A stretch of 64,000 nucleotides of DNA from Opisthocomus hoazin (lineage: Eukaryota > Chordata > Aves > Opisthocomiformes > Opisthocomidae): positions 51,722,693 to 51,786,692 of the forward strand of contig NC_134415.1 in NCBI RefSeq assembly GCF_030867145.1. Direction: 5' to 3'. Position 1 is the stretch's first letter; every line of letters begins with the position of its first letter. Made by a program: the position numbers and the translations under genes. The notes under the pieces were generated by a model that did no database searches, was not told the origin of the DNA, and worked only from the letters and a program-made list of their open reading frames with translations. Shown one piece after another: positions 27,401-39,800 of this stretch.

Positions 27401-28801
27401 CGGGGCGGGGGGGGGGGCGGGTGGAGGGAGGGGTGTGCACAACTCGGCTGAAGTTGCAGAGCACAGCATATATCTGTGTAGCAGAGAAAAAGTCACCGGC
27501 ATCCTTGAGTGGTTACAAATTACAGATCTCTCACTAGGGGACCAGACTGGAGCCAGGATCCAGCTTTTAGTGTGCCACAGCCAAATACAGCTATATTACA
27601 TTCTCATCTGCTTTACCAGACAGCCACCGTGGCAGACGCAGTCTCCAGCAGGTCCTCACCCTGTGGCCGGGGCCACCTTGCACGCCCATCCGCACTGCCA
27701 CTTGCACAGGGCATGGAGTGGCCGTGCTGCAAGGAGGACACCCTGATGGCTGTCTGTCAAGCTCAGATCAAGTTTAGCCCTTGTACAAGCACATGCACAC
27801 ACGTAAGAGCCAAAATCATCTCGGGAAGCAAAAGACAAGTGCGGCACAACGCAAAAGCCGAGTGAGAGCACCAGCACCTGCATACTCAGTAGCCACAACT
27901 GCTGCAGTGATGCCTTTGCCACTGCACCAGCACAGAAGTCCCTTTCTTTGCAACCCAATGAAACTGATCCAGGAGCACCTCCTGCATGGCCAACCAGCTC
28001 CCACCCTTCGTTACTGACTGAAAAGCAGCAGATTATTTGAAAGCAGGAAGAAAGACACCCACACCTCCTTTTCAACCTTGTTAGCATTTGCCAAGCATCA
28101 TTTCAACTCTAACATTATAGATGTTTAACAGGTCCATACTGAAAGTCTTTGAACCTTGCAATCAATACAGCTGAGCCACTGCACAAAATTTACCATTGAT
28201 CTGTGTTTCACTTCATTAAATGTTAGTTTTACAAGGTTCAAAACAGGTCCACTTAAAATTGTTTAACAACCTGTGGTTGCATGATCAGCTCTAAAAGGCC
28301 ATGCAAGACTGACTGCAAGGAAACCCACTAGTTATTTATTCCTTGCCCTACAACAGTATCAATTTGGCAAACTTACTTTTAAAAGTTTGTAAGGTGTTCA
28401 GCAATACTCACTTTAAGCGCAAGTATGCTGACAATACCACTTAACAATAATCCTTTGAGATTCAGACAAGGCAAACATCACATCCAACTGTTCCCAACGC
28501 ACACTCACCTGTAGGTAGTGCAAAAGCGATACTGCAAATACAGATTAACTGCCCCGCTGAGAAGCTGCTGCCACACCAACCGTGTTTCAGCTGTCTCCCC
28601 TGTACTAATGAAGGAGAAGTCAGTACAAAGATGGGAACAGGTTGGTACCAGGGTACGCCCTCAGCCTGTACGTCGCACCAGGGCAGGACTGTCCATCTGA
28701 CACAGAAAACTGTTGCAGAATTTGTCTCTGTGTGTTGCAACTCACCACAGGTGATGCAAGCTTCAAGGCAGCGCCACAGAGAGCAAGACAGCATAAACGA
28801 T
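21499..28801. other. intergenic, no gene seen
   Basis: Unique-looking sequence with a G-quadruplex-type tract at 27402-27433 and a GC-richer shoulder up to about 27900. Open frames of up to 143 codons on both strands overlap around 27320-28090, follow the GC rise and show no motif. No gene or RNA was recognised. Confidence 0.6.
27402..27433 (+). repeat. G-rich tract with G-quadruplex pattern
   Basis: Runs of 4, 11, 3, 3 and 4 G follow each other with spacers of 1 to 4 bases, in a locally CpG-containing context (CTGCTGCGCGGGGCG). This satisfies the usual four-run G-quadruplex pattern on the plus strand. No gene start is visible beside it. Confidence 0.8.
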
Positions 28802-29219
28802 TGTTCTGGTTTGGCTGCGGCCGGCAACAAAAGGGCCACGCGGCCGCCCCTCCCCCCGCTGGGGTGCGGAGGAGAATGGAAAGAAACAGGCAGAAACTGG
28901 TGGGTCGGGATAAGGGCAGTTTAACAGAACAGCAAACAAAGGGAACAGCAACAACAACGATACAGATAAGGGGAATACACAGAACAAACCCACAGAACAG
29001 AGGCCGCAGAACAGAGCCGCTGTCTCCGACCAAACCGCTGCTCTGCCCTCCCGAGCCGAGTGAGTTCCCGCCGCCCCGCTCCCCCCCACCGGAACCCAGC
29101 GTGATGGCACATGGTATGGAATACCCGGCTCTGTTTGGCCAGGTGGGGTCAGCCCGCCCGGCTGTGCCCCTTCCTGGAGTCTGGTGAAAATTAACCCTGT
29201 CCTGGCCGAACCCAGCACA
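28802..29219 (-). repeat. solo ERV LTR, family 1 copy B (418 bp)
   Basis: On the minus strand it starts TGTGCTGGGTTCGGCC and ends CCAAACCAGAACA. It shares the whole family-1 body with the copy at 2334-2662. The flanks are acgat (28797-28801) and acaat (29220-29224), a 5-bp target duplication with one G-to-A change at a CpG, as expected from ageing. It is GC-rich (notably around 28820-28860 and 29040-29100), with poly-C/G tracts and NotI-like GCGGCCGC. It contains the segment near the 3' end that is missing from copy A. A 223-codon minus-strand open frame spans it but has no retroviral protein features. Confidence 0.9.
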
Positions 29220-32200
29220 ACAATAAAACTTCAGCAGTGGGCCCACCTTATTCTTTGAATGCTGCTGCTGCCTGAGATCTGCCACTGTCAACCTACTGAT
29301 CCTGTGGGCCCCAAGGAGGCACTCTCTTTAAAATTCTTGAAACTTTAAATATAGATTTCTTAAAAACATACCAGCTCGTCTGAAGCAGGTAGGCACAAGT
29401 GCTGTGGCACGTGCCATCAGTCCCTTAAAGACCATATGATCCTGAAGTAGACCGAGCCATAAGGATTTACAGCATTATTAACATGCACATACAGCAAATT
29501 AATTATCAGTTCTGATTTTGGCAGAATTTTGTGTGAAACACAAAATCTTAAGCTATTGCTACTACAGCAGCATGGCTGAGAGCATCTATCAAACCCTTAG
29601 TCCACAGGCAACACACTGCACGGATGAACTATGAGGATTGATAGCAAACCAGCACTCTCCTACCACCACTAACAAACACCTTTATTTATCTTCTAGACAA
29701 GTGTAATATTTTAGTGGAAATGGTTTTATGTACTAGGATTTCCTCATTTCTATGGCCTTGGGTCACCAGCCTCTATATTTTCACTTCCAGAGCCAACAGC
29801 TAGTAATGGAGAAAAAATATTGTTCATTCATTACACGAGGGGAAAAGTAAAGTTCCACATCAGCATGACTCCTTCATGCCCTGGTTAAGGGTTGGACTTT
29901 CCTCTTTATTCTTGTCTCCTGTAATTTATTAAACCCTCTGCCACAATAAAATTCATAATGAGTCTTGGAGTAGGTAAAAATCTGTTTAAGCAAACAATGG
30001 ATACATTGCACAAACCATCACATAAGAAATCAGCATTCTTTACAATTAAAATTTATTTATTTTTAAAGCATATCAGTTGCTGAGGAACTTTGCCACCTAC
30101 CACTTGCAGACACGCCAGGGCAGCCAGCCCCAGGCAGGAGCCTCCTTGATGCTCCCAGCTGGGAGCTGCTTTCGCAAATGGAAATCTGCTCAAGTGTTTT
30201 GGACACTGCTACTGGCCCTTGCTTGTGCCGAGACCCGAGGTGGCAGTCCAGCGAACTCGAGTTGCAACAAGCCCAGGTGTACTGCTCCTCTCAGCGCAGC
30301 ACTGTGGCCTTCAGAGGAAGCATTCCTGTTTAAGAATGGGGTGAGAGAGAATTAGGCCACGTTTACAGCCCAGAAACAGCAGCAAGCAAGTAGACACTGC
30401 AAAAAACATCGAAAAGTGTTGTTTTTACATTGGTAGTGCGTATTAGAGCTGTCAACTGCCTGATACCACAATCTCCCAGACACCATTTCCAAGGTGTTAC
30501 ACTTCAGCTGTTGTTGATTCCCCCTGTCAACAAACAGGCCTTGCAAAGTTTTGAAGGAAGCCGCTTTTGGTTGCTACAAGCTCCTTGGCCAGCAGGGAGA
30601 CACACATATCTACGTTCAGATTTGGATGGCTGCATTGCACACGGTGATGGAAACCAGCCCCGCAATTACATCACAAGGAGTTTCACAGCACCCACTAAAG
30701 CGGCACTAGCTAAGGTCTTCAGAAAGTTCTCCTCCTTTGCGCATGATTTCTCTCCATCCCCCAGTTTTGCTTTAAGCAGAGAAGGCCTGCTGACAGCAAA
30801 GGCTGGGAAGCGGTCCCTTTGACTTTGTGACTAAAGCATAACAAAATGTAACAGTTTTGTTGTCTCTGTCTGCAGGATAAATGGTATTTCTCTGACAGAC
30901 TCAAATTCATACACAAAATAAACAGATACTCCTACACGCTAAAAGGAGCGGAGAGCCACACCAGTCACAGATCAGCATGATTTTGCAAGGCCTGACAGCC
31001 TCTGCCAATTTGCTTGGCACAACCATGAAACCAACTCCAGCAGCAAGGCAGGAAAGGAGGAGGACAGAAATCAGCTCTCATCTGCAAAGTTTTATTCCTC
31101 TGAGCATCAACAAAACACAGATGGTCTCTGTTCTGAGTGAAGGCCATTCTGCACCTGGAAAACTCAAGTCGGGAGGAGAGACCAGAAGGTGGAGAGATCC
31201 ATTTGCTCAAGCACTTCACTTTGCAAACTGAGCTGTGCTCCTCTCATCAGCAGCAAATGCTCCGGTGCACAGCAGTAGTATGTGCAGACCAAATGTGTGT
31301 CTCAAATAGCTGAAGGCACTTCTTCATGTAAATACATATTCTGCATTGACTTAAAAAAACCCAGCAGGCGCCTGTTGGAATTTTTGACATAGAAGAAGAA
31401 GGCGTTAATATCAATAGTGTTAATAAGGCTGTTTGGGATCTGCCTTTCTCTTCTGAAATTATTTTGAAGGAGTTGGGATGAAGTCAGAAGCGGATTGTAG
31501 GGATCTTCCTGCAGGACCAGAGTTCAAAAAGTAGTATTTTTCTGAGCAGTGTTCCCAAGGAAAGGCCATCAGGGACTCACATGTATCTCCGAGTGGCGCC
31601 ATGGAAAATGACGCCACATCAAGGGCTAAGATAAACACTAACCTAAAACCCAATAAAACTAAGTGCCCATTCTAGCACCAGGCTCCACAAACCTGGAGTA
31701 AACCCTATACAGACTTACCCGTCTCTAACAACAGTTTACAGAGCGCCATCACTGAGCATGTTCACAAGGTTATCTTTGAAGGCATTAACACATCCCATCT
31801 GACATGTTCCCCTCTAACAAGAAGCTTTAGCAAAGCATCCACTGTATCACAGACCAACATGAAATTAATTTAAGTTCTCCTGAGCAGAGGAACACTTTGC
31901 CCAGGCTGGTGCCTTACTCATGTAAAGCTGTCCCTGTTGTATCTCCACTCCCTCATCAAGTTATTCTGAGCTGCGTAAAATAGTTACACAGGAGTGAACA
32001 GGAATGGGGGATACCTGATAGATCCTGTAAATTCCCTGAAGTCCTTTGACAATTTAAGCTGCAAAATGAGGAAAACATCTTTCAAAACTCTTTTAAGCTG
32101 ATTTTTAAACGGAAAGTATCGTTCACAGCACTTCAATCAGTAAATTTTTTGTTGTTGTTACAACATAGCTGTATTTGTTGTAATTCAACTAGGATTGTAT

Positions 32201-32245
32201 AGTTTTTCAAGTACCATAGCCTTATCCCTTTGATAAATACCTAAC

Positions 32246-32445
32246 CCCAGTTAACAGGACTTTGTCCGTAAAGCAGCAGTAGAAATGTAACAGCAATCAG
32301 GCCCTTTCTTTTACGTGAATATCTGTCCAGCTAAACCACCGCGATCTTTCCTGGTGGGTTTAAATATTGTACAGACCGCTCAAGTAATTGAAAACAGCAT
32401 AAAAAACTGGTTTTGTGTGCAGTTATAGTTCAGCTAAGACTACAG
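32246..32445 (+). repeat. 200-bp direct duplication, copy 1
   Basis: This 200-bp segment, starting CCCAGTTAACAGGACTTTG and ending CTAAGACTACAG, recurs in the same orientation at 33019-33218. By my count there are 15 mismatches and no gaps (about 92.5% identity). The 573 bp between the copies are not duplicated. It matches no repeat family I know and has no coding signal. Confidence 0.93.
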
Positions 32446-33018
32446 TTCTACTAGGCTCTACTATAGTTATTTACCAAGGAAAGAGTGCCTGCAAAGTACA
32501 ACCATTTTTGACCACAATTAGATTTCTACTGTTTATGAACCAAATTCTCCTAGCAGGCACAGAGCAGGAGAAACCACTTACAGCTGCAGTGCATCAAATG
32601 GCATTAGTTCAGGAGCTTACCTAGCATATTTATCTTTTATTGGAATAGCTTTGTCACTTCCTTTCAACACATGTTATCATTTTTACCTTAGTTACTGGTT
32701 TACAATCTCTGGTTCCCTTCCTGGGCCTTAGGCCATTGCCAGCAGCCGCTAACAATGGGCAGTTACCAACAGTCACAAATGATGGACATGTCATTTTCCA
32801 CCAATTGTGGTAACCATTGCTTCAAGATAGTTTCAGGTGTTTTCACCACAAGAAAATACTTGCAAGGTTAAATTAAATTTTAAACCTTTTTGATTACTAA
32901 ATCTGACAATGTCCATGTAATCTACCTACTCCTCGGGAAATTGCAACAGACACACCAAAATGAGAATAGAAAACGCATCATTCTGAGAAAATTTTGCAGT
33001 CATTTATACCCATGAAAT

Positions 33019-33218
33019 CCCAGTTAACAGGACTTTGTCCGCAAAGCAGCAATAGAAATGTAACAGCAATCAAGCCCTTTCTTTTATGTCAGTATCTGTC
33101 CAGCTAAACCAGCGCGACCTTTCCTGGTGGGTTTAAATATTGCACAGACCGCTCAGGTCATTGAAAACAGCATAAAAAATTGGTTTTGTGTGCAGCTATA
33201 GTTCACCTAAGCCTACAG
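33019..33218 (+). repeat. 200-bp direct duplication, copy 2
   Basis: Second copy of the segment at 32246-32445, displaced by 773 bp, ending CTAAGCCTACAG. Both copies break at the same bases on either side, which suggests one duplication event and not two insertions of a longer element. Differences are scattered substitutions; several are C/T. Confidence 0.93.
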
Positions 33219-34365
33219 CATTACAGTCATATTTTTCCTGCCCTTTGGTCATCTTTATTTCTCTGTAAAGAATGAAAACTTACAGGACACATCTGAACAG
33301 AGACCAAGCCAGAGTGTTATTTTGGATTGGTTATACTAATACCATTCCTTAATTCATATAATTTTAGCTCCTCTTGTTCAGGCCACCACAATTCAGAGCC
33401 TAATAATGTGTGAAATAGGAATTACAAATGTGGTTAATAGGCAGTTCAGTCAGAAACCTTTTAGGAAACATATTTAATTACTCCTAGGGAAAAAAAAAAA
33501 AAAGTCTGCCTAATATTTCCTCCCTGTCCGAACGAATAGCATGGGATAATTAGACTAAGTATCCTTCCCTCTTGCCATTGCTCCAATTTATGGACTTTGC
33601 TCTTTATGTAGTTTCTATGATGACAGAAAACTAAAATGCAGCAAATATGACTTAGAATACATTTTTTACAACATGCATTCAAAAAGCCTTCCTCAGTCTT
33701 TGATACCAACGGCTGCTGAGCATGTGCAGATAACCACAGGCAGTAAGCGGAGGAACAAATTATTTTATGCAGATGCTGTTCTGCCTAAGGAAATACTCTT
33801 ACCTTTGTGACACAAAATGACCAGAAATCTCCAAATTCAAACCTATTTTTTCCCCGTCATGCTTACATAGTTTGGTTGGTGGGGGGATGGAGTTGTGCCC
33901 TCGCACGCACGGGGTTACAGAGGTCTCAACACTTCCCAAACCTTAATGCCAGCCTGGAGGAATACCCGCACAGGGGGTCAGTCTGGGGAGGGAGGAGCCC
34001 ACAACCCAGGCTGGGCACCGAGGGCACCATGTCCTCCATGCCCGCCTTCGAGGGGATCAGGAGGTAGCTCAGCCCACCGGGAAAATGCAGAGCTTGTTGC
34101 GAGACACCAGCCACCTCTAGGGAGAAAATGCAGGTGTCGTTTTCAATACATATCATGAGTACCTGCACTGGGGGTGGGTGCCCGGGCGTCGGCTGCACTG
34201 TGAGGAGGGGCTGGCGCGTTCCGGGCGGTTCCATCAGTCCCAGCCCAGTGCACAGCCTGACCTCGCCAGAGGCACCTCAGGGGAAGCAGCTTTTAAAAAT
34301 GGCTGAAACGCCACCTGACAGCAAAGACTGAGGAAAAAAATGTAGGAAAGAGAGGGAAAAGGACA

Positions 34366-34384
34366 CCCCCCCCACCCCCCCCCC
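34366..34384 (-). repeat. C8-A-C10 homopolymer tract
   Basis: Eight C, one A and ten C on the plus strand give two long G runs on the minus strand. It sits at the edge of a GC-richer stretch (33880-34640) that I cannot assign to a repeat or gene. Confidence 0.85.
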
Positions 34385-35249
34385 AGCCTTGCTGTCCTTC
34401 CATGTTCTGACATACAAAGCATAAGGGGTAACATGGAGCATGGCCGGATCAGAACTGGCACATCAGGGTGTCTCCCGTGGCGACAGGCAACAAGACACAG
34501 TTACCAGGCGCTCAGACATCCTGACATGGTCAGCTGGTCCCAAAACCACAAAACCTCCATCCCCACAGGGCTGACCCTGGGAAGCGATAGTCCTTGGGGC
34601 CGGAACGAGCCCCTTGGTCTCTTCGCCAACAGCACAGGACCAAAACAGACAAGCAAAGTTTCAACTGACACGTGAGCATCGCTGAAGGATACTGAGCATC
34701 AATTATTTCATCAAGATCAAAGATAAACCCTCGTCTGCACTAATCCCAGCACCACTCAGTAGCAGACCAGATCACTGTCTGAATGTTATCAAAGCCATCT
34801 TCTCTTTGTTGTTCCTTCTTCCTGCTAAGGCAGGGATCCTAGCAGGCAAAAAAGTCAAGTATATGGTCACATGGACCTTTCATCTGACAAAAGGAAGAGC
34901 TTCAAAGGGCCGAGGGAAGCTACTTGGATAGTATGAAGCAGTCACCTTTTTTCTGTTGTTATTGAGGCAACTGCTATGTCTTTTTTTAATCTGAAAATTT
35001 ATCCAAAATTACTTTAGAGCAGCATGTTTATTGCACATTGCTGGCATATACCTGCCTTTACATCAATCTCAATTTTCCATTAGCACTTGCAGTAACATTT
35101 TGCTGGACGCAGTAAAGCTATTACTTAACATAAGCACATATGAATTATGGATGTTATATATGAATATTCCTGTAGTTTCCATTCCATCAGAGTACTAACA
35201 TAGCCTTTGTCGCCACAGTATTTAAACACATCTAGTACCTTATAAAATA

Positions 35250-35490
35250 GAGCTGCTGAGGGAGGTGATCCTTCCCCTCTACTTAGCACTGGTGGGACAT
35301 CTGGCGTGCTGGGTCCAGCTTTGGGCTCTCCAGATGGACACGGGCATACCAGAATGAGCCCATGGGAGGCCACGGGGATGGCTGGGGGCTGGAGCACAAG
35401 GCATGTGCTTCTCCCTAGAGGTGTCCAGTAAATGAAGAAGACACAAATGGGACCACAGGAAATTCTGGGCAGGTACAAGGAAAACTTCAT
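35250..35490 (+). repeat. old, rearranged CR1 fragment in sense orientation
   Basis: The sequence GCTGCTGAGGGAGGTGATCC followed by CTTCCCCTCTACTTAGCACTGG and GCTGGGTCCAGCTTTGGGCT corresponds to the CR1 ORF2 3' region read on the plus strand. After about 35400 homology resumes weakly (CACAGGAAATTC... AAGGAAAACTTC), implying an internal deletion. It is clearly more diverged than the other CR1 copies here. Open frames of 95 and 147 codons on the opposite strand are shadows of this element. Confidence 0.75.
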
Positions 35491-36619
35491 GGTGCGATGA
35501 TCCAGCCAGATCGAACAAAGGGCCAGGTGGTGAGGGCTGATGAACACACACGGATGAACCCTGCACATCTTGTATGGTCTAGCTCAAGAGTCAGGTCCAT
35601 GCAGCTCCCTGCTGACACTCAGCCACTGGTGCATGCCCTGGCCAGCGGTAACAGCTTCCCCTGCAGATGATTAGAGGCCACTCCTATCCTGTTTACTTGT
35701 TATGAATAGTTTCAGCATGTTTTCCAAAGCCTGATTAAATTGTGGTAACAGCTCGCCTGTTCACAAGTGGCTTGTCAAGGTCCTCAGGTGCCTGACCCCT
35801 TTCCTCTGCTGTCACATGCAGTCAGGCCCCGATGTGTAATCACCGGGCAGACCTGCTCTGGTGGACAGCTTAATTACAGCCACATGCTATTGGGCACAAC
35901 ACAGAATTTAGAGACTGAACTCCAGATAACAAATGGCATCATTTACAATCACAGAAATATACTGGTGCCTTCCCGCCTTTCTCCCTGTCTGCCCAGTTAC
36001 GCACATGCCTGCAAACGACATGTGGTGTAGCAAGCCCAAACAGCCCTCTCCAAGCGGGTGAAGGATGGCGGCAGCTCTGCGTTGCTACACTGAGCCCTCA
36101 GTCTGGGGACAAGCAGGCCAGGCTCCTCCTATGGGACGCAGCAAGGGTATGCCCCAACTAATGGGACTACTGGCCCTTCTTAATGGTCTGTGGCACCTTT
36201 GGATACAGAGTGGGTACTTTCCTGTCCGCACACAAACAGTAATGAGCTATTTATGTAGTTTTACTCTTCTAGTGAAGCCATCTCAGAGTATACTGCCTTC
36301 AACATCTATTTCATTTTCGCCTTAATGTTATTAACCGGATTTATGGAGACAAGGTTTAATTATTCATCGTTAATTTACCTTTTCTCCCCTCTTTTAAAGT
36401 TACCAGCAAAACAATTAAGATGAACATTTTAACAAAAATTTCTAGCTATAAATCATCTCTGGGACATAAAATCTTTTTTTTTGTTTTGATTAACATGTAC
36501 ATGTAATTTATTTACTGTGATTAAATGAAGAAGCTTTGGACTACTCTTAGCTACAGATTACCTCTTGTGGACGTGAGGGGCTCTACCTGTCTGCAGAGAA
36601 CAGACCACCCAGAATGAAC

Positions 36620-36885
36620 AGAATAGAATAGAATAAACTATTTCAGTTGGAAGGGACCTACAACAACCATCTAGTTCAAATGCCGGACCAATTCAGGGCT
36701 GAACACGTTAAAGCATGTTATTACAGACATTGTCCAAATGCCTCTTAAACACTGACAGGCTTGGGGAATCGACCGCCTCTCTAGGAAGCCTGTTCCAGTG
36801 TTTGACCACCCTCTTGGTAAAGAAATGCTTCTTAACGTCCAGTCTAAACCTGCCCTGGCGCAGCTTTGAACCATTCCCACGCTTT
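36620..36885 (-). repeat. CR1 LINE 3' fragment
   Basis: It begins with GAATAGAATAGAATA and TTTCAGTTGGAAGGGACC, then shows the CR1 landmarks CATCTAGTTCAAATGCC, GGAAGCCTGTTCCAGTG and TAAAGAAATGCTTCTTAACG. Orientation is minus. The octamer is replaced by a pentamer GAATA run, a feature of some CR1 subfamilies. The minus frame reads the ORF2 end ([21 protein letters not shown]). The right end fades near 36885. Confidence 0.93.
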
Positions 36886-39800
36886 GCTTTGAATCCACTC
36901 ATTCGGATACCAACAAATGCCAAGACACAAATAAGCAGTTTGGTCATAGCCCTTTTTGCTTTTGATTTTACTTTGGGTTCTCCTTTTTACTGTTTGGTAC
37001 CAGTACACTGATCAGAAAAGCCAAGAAAGTGTGTTTGGAGCCTTACTAAGAGAAATACACTACCTTTTGGGCATTATAGCAGAGAACAGACTTTGCTTAA
37101 GTGTGCAACATCCCACCGGAAACACCCTCTAACTGCACTATGCACCAGACCACAAGCTAACCTAAGTCCTGTTTGTTTCAGTGACCTTCAGATAAAGCCT
37201 GGTGTGTGCATATGGGTACCTGCATGCAGACTCACAAACCACGTGTGAGCACCTGAGCAAAACGGAGGCTGTACCATACTACATATTGGTCCTGACAGCT
37301 AGGAAACTAAAAATATATACTATTCTCTTAATACACTATGTGTAAGTTCAGTAGCAGCTCTTAATTCATGCATCATTATGAAAGGCTCGATGGCTAAGAT
37401 TTCCTTTTTTTTTTTTCCCCAAAGTGTTTTCAACATTAAAAGGCATCTAATATACGTTCTCCTTCCAGCCCTAGAGACCTGTTGGCCATTTAAGGCTGCT
37501 GGCAGCAGTGCTCTGGTGCAGAACGGTGACACCATGCGCACCAGCAAACTAGCATTTCTTCAGAGAGCTGACAGACAGGGTGCTGGGAGGCAGCTAAGCA
37601 AGGGCAGAGGGGACGGTGGTTTGATGAGAAAGAAACTAAACCACAAAGCCTGCAATTTAGAGGTCTTCACGCTATTTGTGACATCTTGTTCCCTTGGAGA
37701 AAAGATTTCTCCCCATGCTGCAGAAGACTTGTCTTTCTAGATGGCACCACCCAGAGCAGAATGCCTCTGGGAAGCAGTTTTGGCAGTTACGCATATTCAA
37801 AACTTGATGTGAAAGAAAAAAAACCCAGAGCAATCACTAGGACCTGTTACACAACAGTAAGAAGCAGCCTTCAACACCAGCCAATCCCTACTCCATCTAT
37901 TCATCCACTTCTTACAAGCTTGGCTGCTAAATTCATTATCATTCCCCTTTTATACCGGGCCACGTGACCACCTGGCCTGAACATCAGTGACTCCAGTCCT
38001 GCTGCCCAGGTGTGGAAGGTGGTTAACCAAGTCTGAGAACAACTTGCTTCTGGCATACAGTATCACTTCTTCTTCCCTGTCACTTTGGTGTTATTTGCCC
38101 ATGGCTCCAAATGCTAATATTCAGCTAAGCCGCTCTAAGACACCACTTGCATGCTGCAGGAGAAAAGCATAGGAGGAAAATAAAACCTCCAGTCATTTGG
38201 TAGGCTACTGGCAGTGCAAAGTGAGAGTACCCAAGTGATGCATCCAAGCCCCAAAATACCTGGTGCAAAACTCCAGAAGCTTTAGTGAGAAGCCCAAAGG
38301 CTGCTGCACAATGGCCATAACAACATGATTAAAAAAAATAAAAAACTAGAGCAAAAGTCACAACAGAAAGAAAATGTATCGCTTCAATATCAGTGTAAGG
38401 TGAGAACGTGCAAGCATGCTTGTAAAGAAGGCTTTAAAATGAGTTTCATAATCTGCTATGACTGAAGGAAAGACCTTATTCAAGACATCATTCATCTTGC
38501 ACTTAATTGTAAGCACATGTTGGAGTTCCAGCCTGAAGCAAGGGGTTAATTCTCCAATTATTTCACAAGATTAGAACTACTTCTTTTTTCCTCAGGAAAA
38601 GCAGTGTTATTGTGAAGCCCAACCAGACATGCCATTTCATAATTAATACTAAATAAAAAGTGAATTCTCTCCTTTGTCTAAATAGTTTGCTTTGGCTCAG
38701 ATAGGAGTGGCAATTAGCAAGTCAGCCTCCCTGAATATATATGATCTGCTACAGAGTTTCCTGCTGCGTATCAGAAGAACAAAGCTGATTTCACAAAATC
38801 CATGGGGTTTATGTTGGCTGGATGCACTATAACTAAAATGATCTTTTCTTTTTTCCCCCAAGGGCTTTGTTTATATGCTCGTGTATTTTTGTGGGGAAGC
38901 AGGCACGTACCTAATTTAGCAGTTTTGTTGATTTACACTTCTGCTCTTTACTCTTTCCCTTTGTAGCATTCCCTGTTTGTAGTTTGGTGCAGAAATTGGG
39001 ACCTGTTGTAATTTGTGTTATAGGTCCGTTACTAGCAGAAGTAGAGGCACAGTTCCCATGGAAACGTTTGCATGTTTCACAGTGTGCTGTTCCTCGGATT
39101 CTCAAGGTTGTGTAGGGTGGGGTCTGGGGTGCTCTGGGGCTTTCTAAATGGGCACATGCAGCAGCCTGTGAAAATTTCCCCTTCAGCAGCGGGAGAAAAA
39201 TAACGTATTTTTAGACTGTGTATTTCCTCTCTTACAAAGTCTAACGCCTGTGAAAACAAAGCAGCTTGACAGCCCCATGCCACAGACTGATGCTCAGGCC
39301 AATTCCCACCACTCTGACAACAAACCGGATCCTATTTTGACAGGCCACCTCAAAATGGGTGTGTTTTCATTTCACTCTCTGACCTTTACGCTTAAGTCAC
39401 GACTGATGCTACAGTGTAGCAGGGCTCAGCACAGCACCTGAGCCAAGATGTCCTAGTGTCACTAGGGTCTTCCAAAGCTTGAAAACAACATGCCATCAAA
39501 CCCCTCCCACTCTCCAGCTGAGGTGTTCAGGCTCAGGGAACACTTCTGCTCATGGGCCAACCCTGTCCCCTAGAATTTATCAAGACCAATCCTGTAAGAA
39601 TAATCACATGTGAAAATGTTAAACCGTTTTATTTCTCACACAACCTTCCTCTGAGTCCATTAGGATTGCCATACGCCCAGGTGAGCTGCATAGCAAATGG
39701 GTTGTAGTACGAGTCATGCAAACAATGCTGAAGATCCACCTGCAGCCTGGATTCTGGCAGGACAGGTCCCCATCACTCTTCCCTTTGTTCTCTTTCTTTC

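Larger units (their letters stand above)
29225..35249. other. intergenic, no gene seen
   Basis: It holds the 200-bp direct duplication (32246 and 33019), an A14 tract at 33490 and a GC-richer block at 33880-34640 that includes the C-tract. Open frames in the GC-richer block overlap in several frames and look like composition effects. Nothing else was recognised. Confidence 0.6.

Noticed and set aside
27320..28090. Cluster of 118-143 codon frames on both strands
   Set aside because: They coincide with a local GC rise, overlap each other in antisense and lack motifs or coherent splice sites.
28642..29187. 181-codon plus-strand open frame
   Set aside because: Antisense shadow of the same GC-rich LTR, Pro/Thr-rich by composition.
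28620..29291. 223-codon minus-strand open frame, the longest in the window
   Set aside because: It covers the family-1 LTR and flanks. The LTR ends, target duplication and match to the copy at 2334 explain it; no retroviral protein motif is present.
36708..36947. Open frame with [15 protein letters not shown] as a protein gene
   Set aside because: CR1 ORF2 remnant in the element at 36620-36885.
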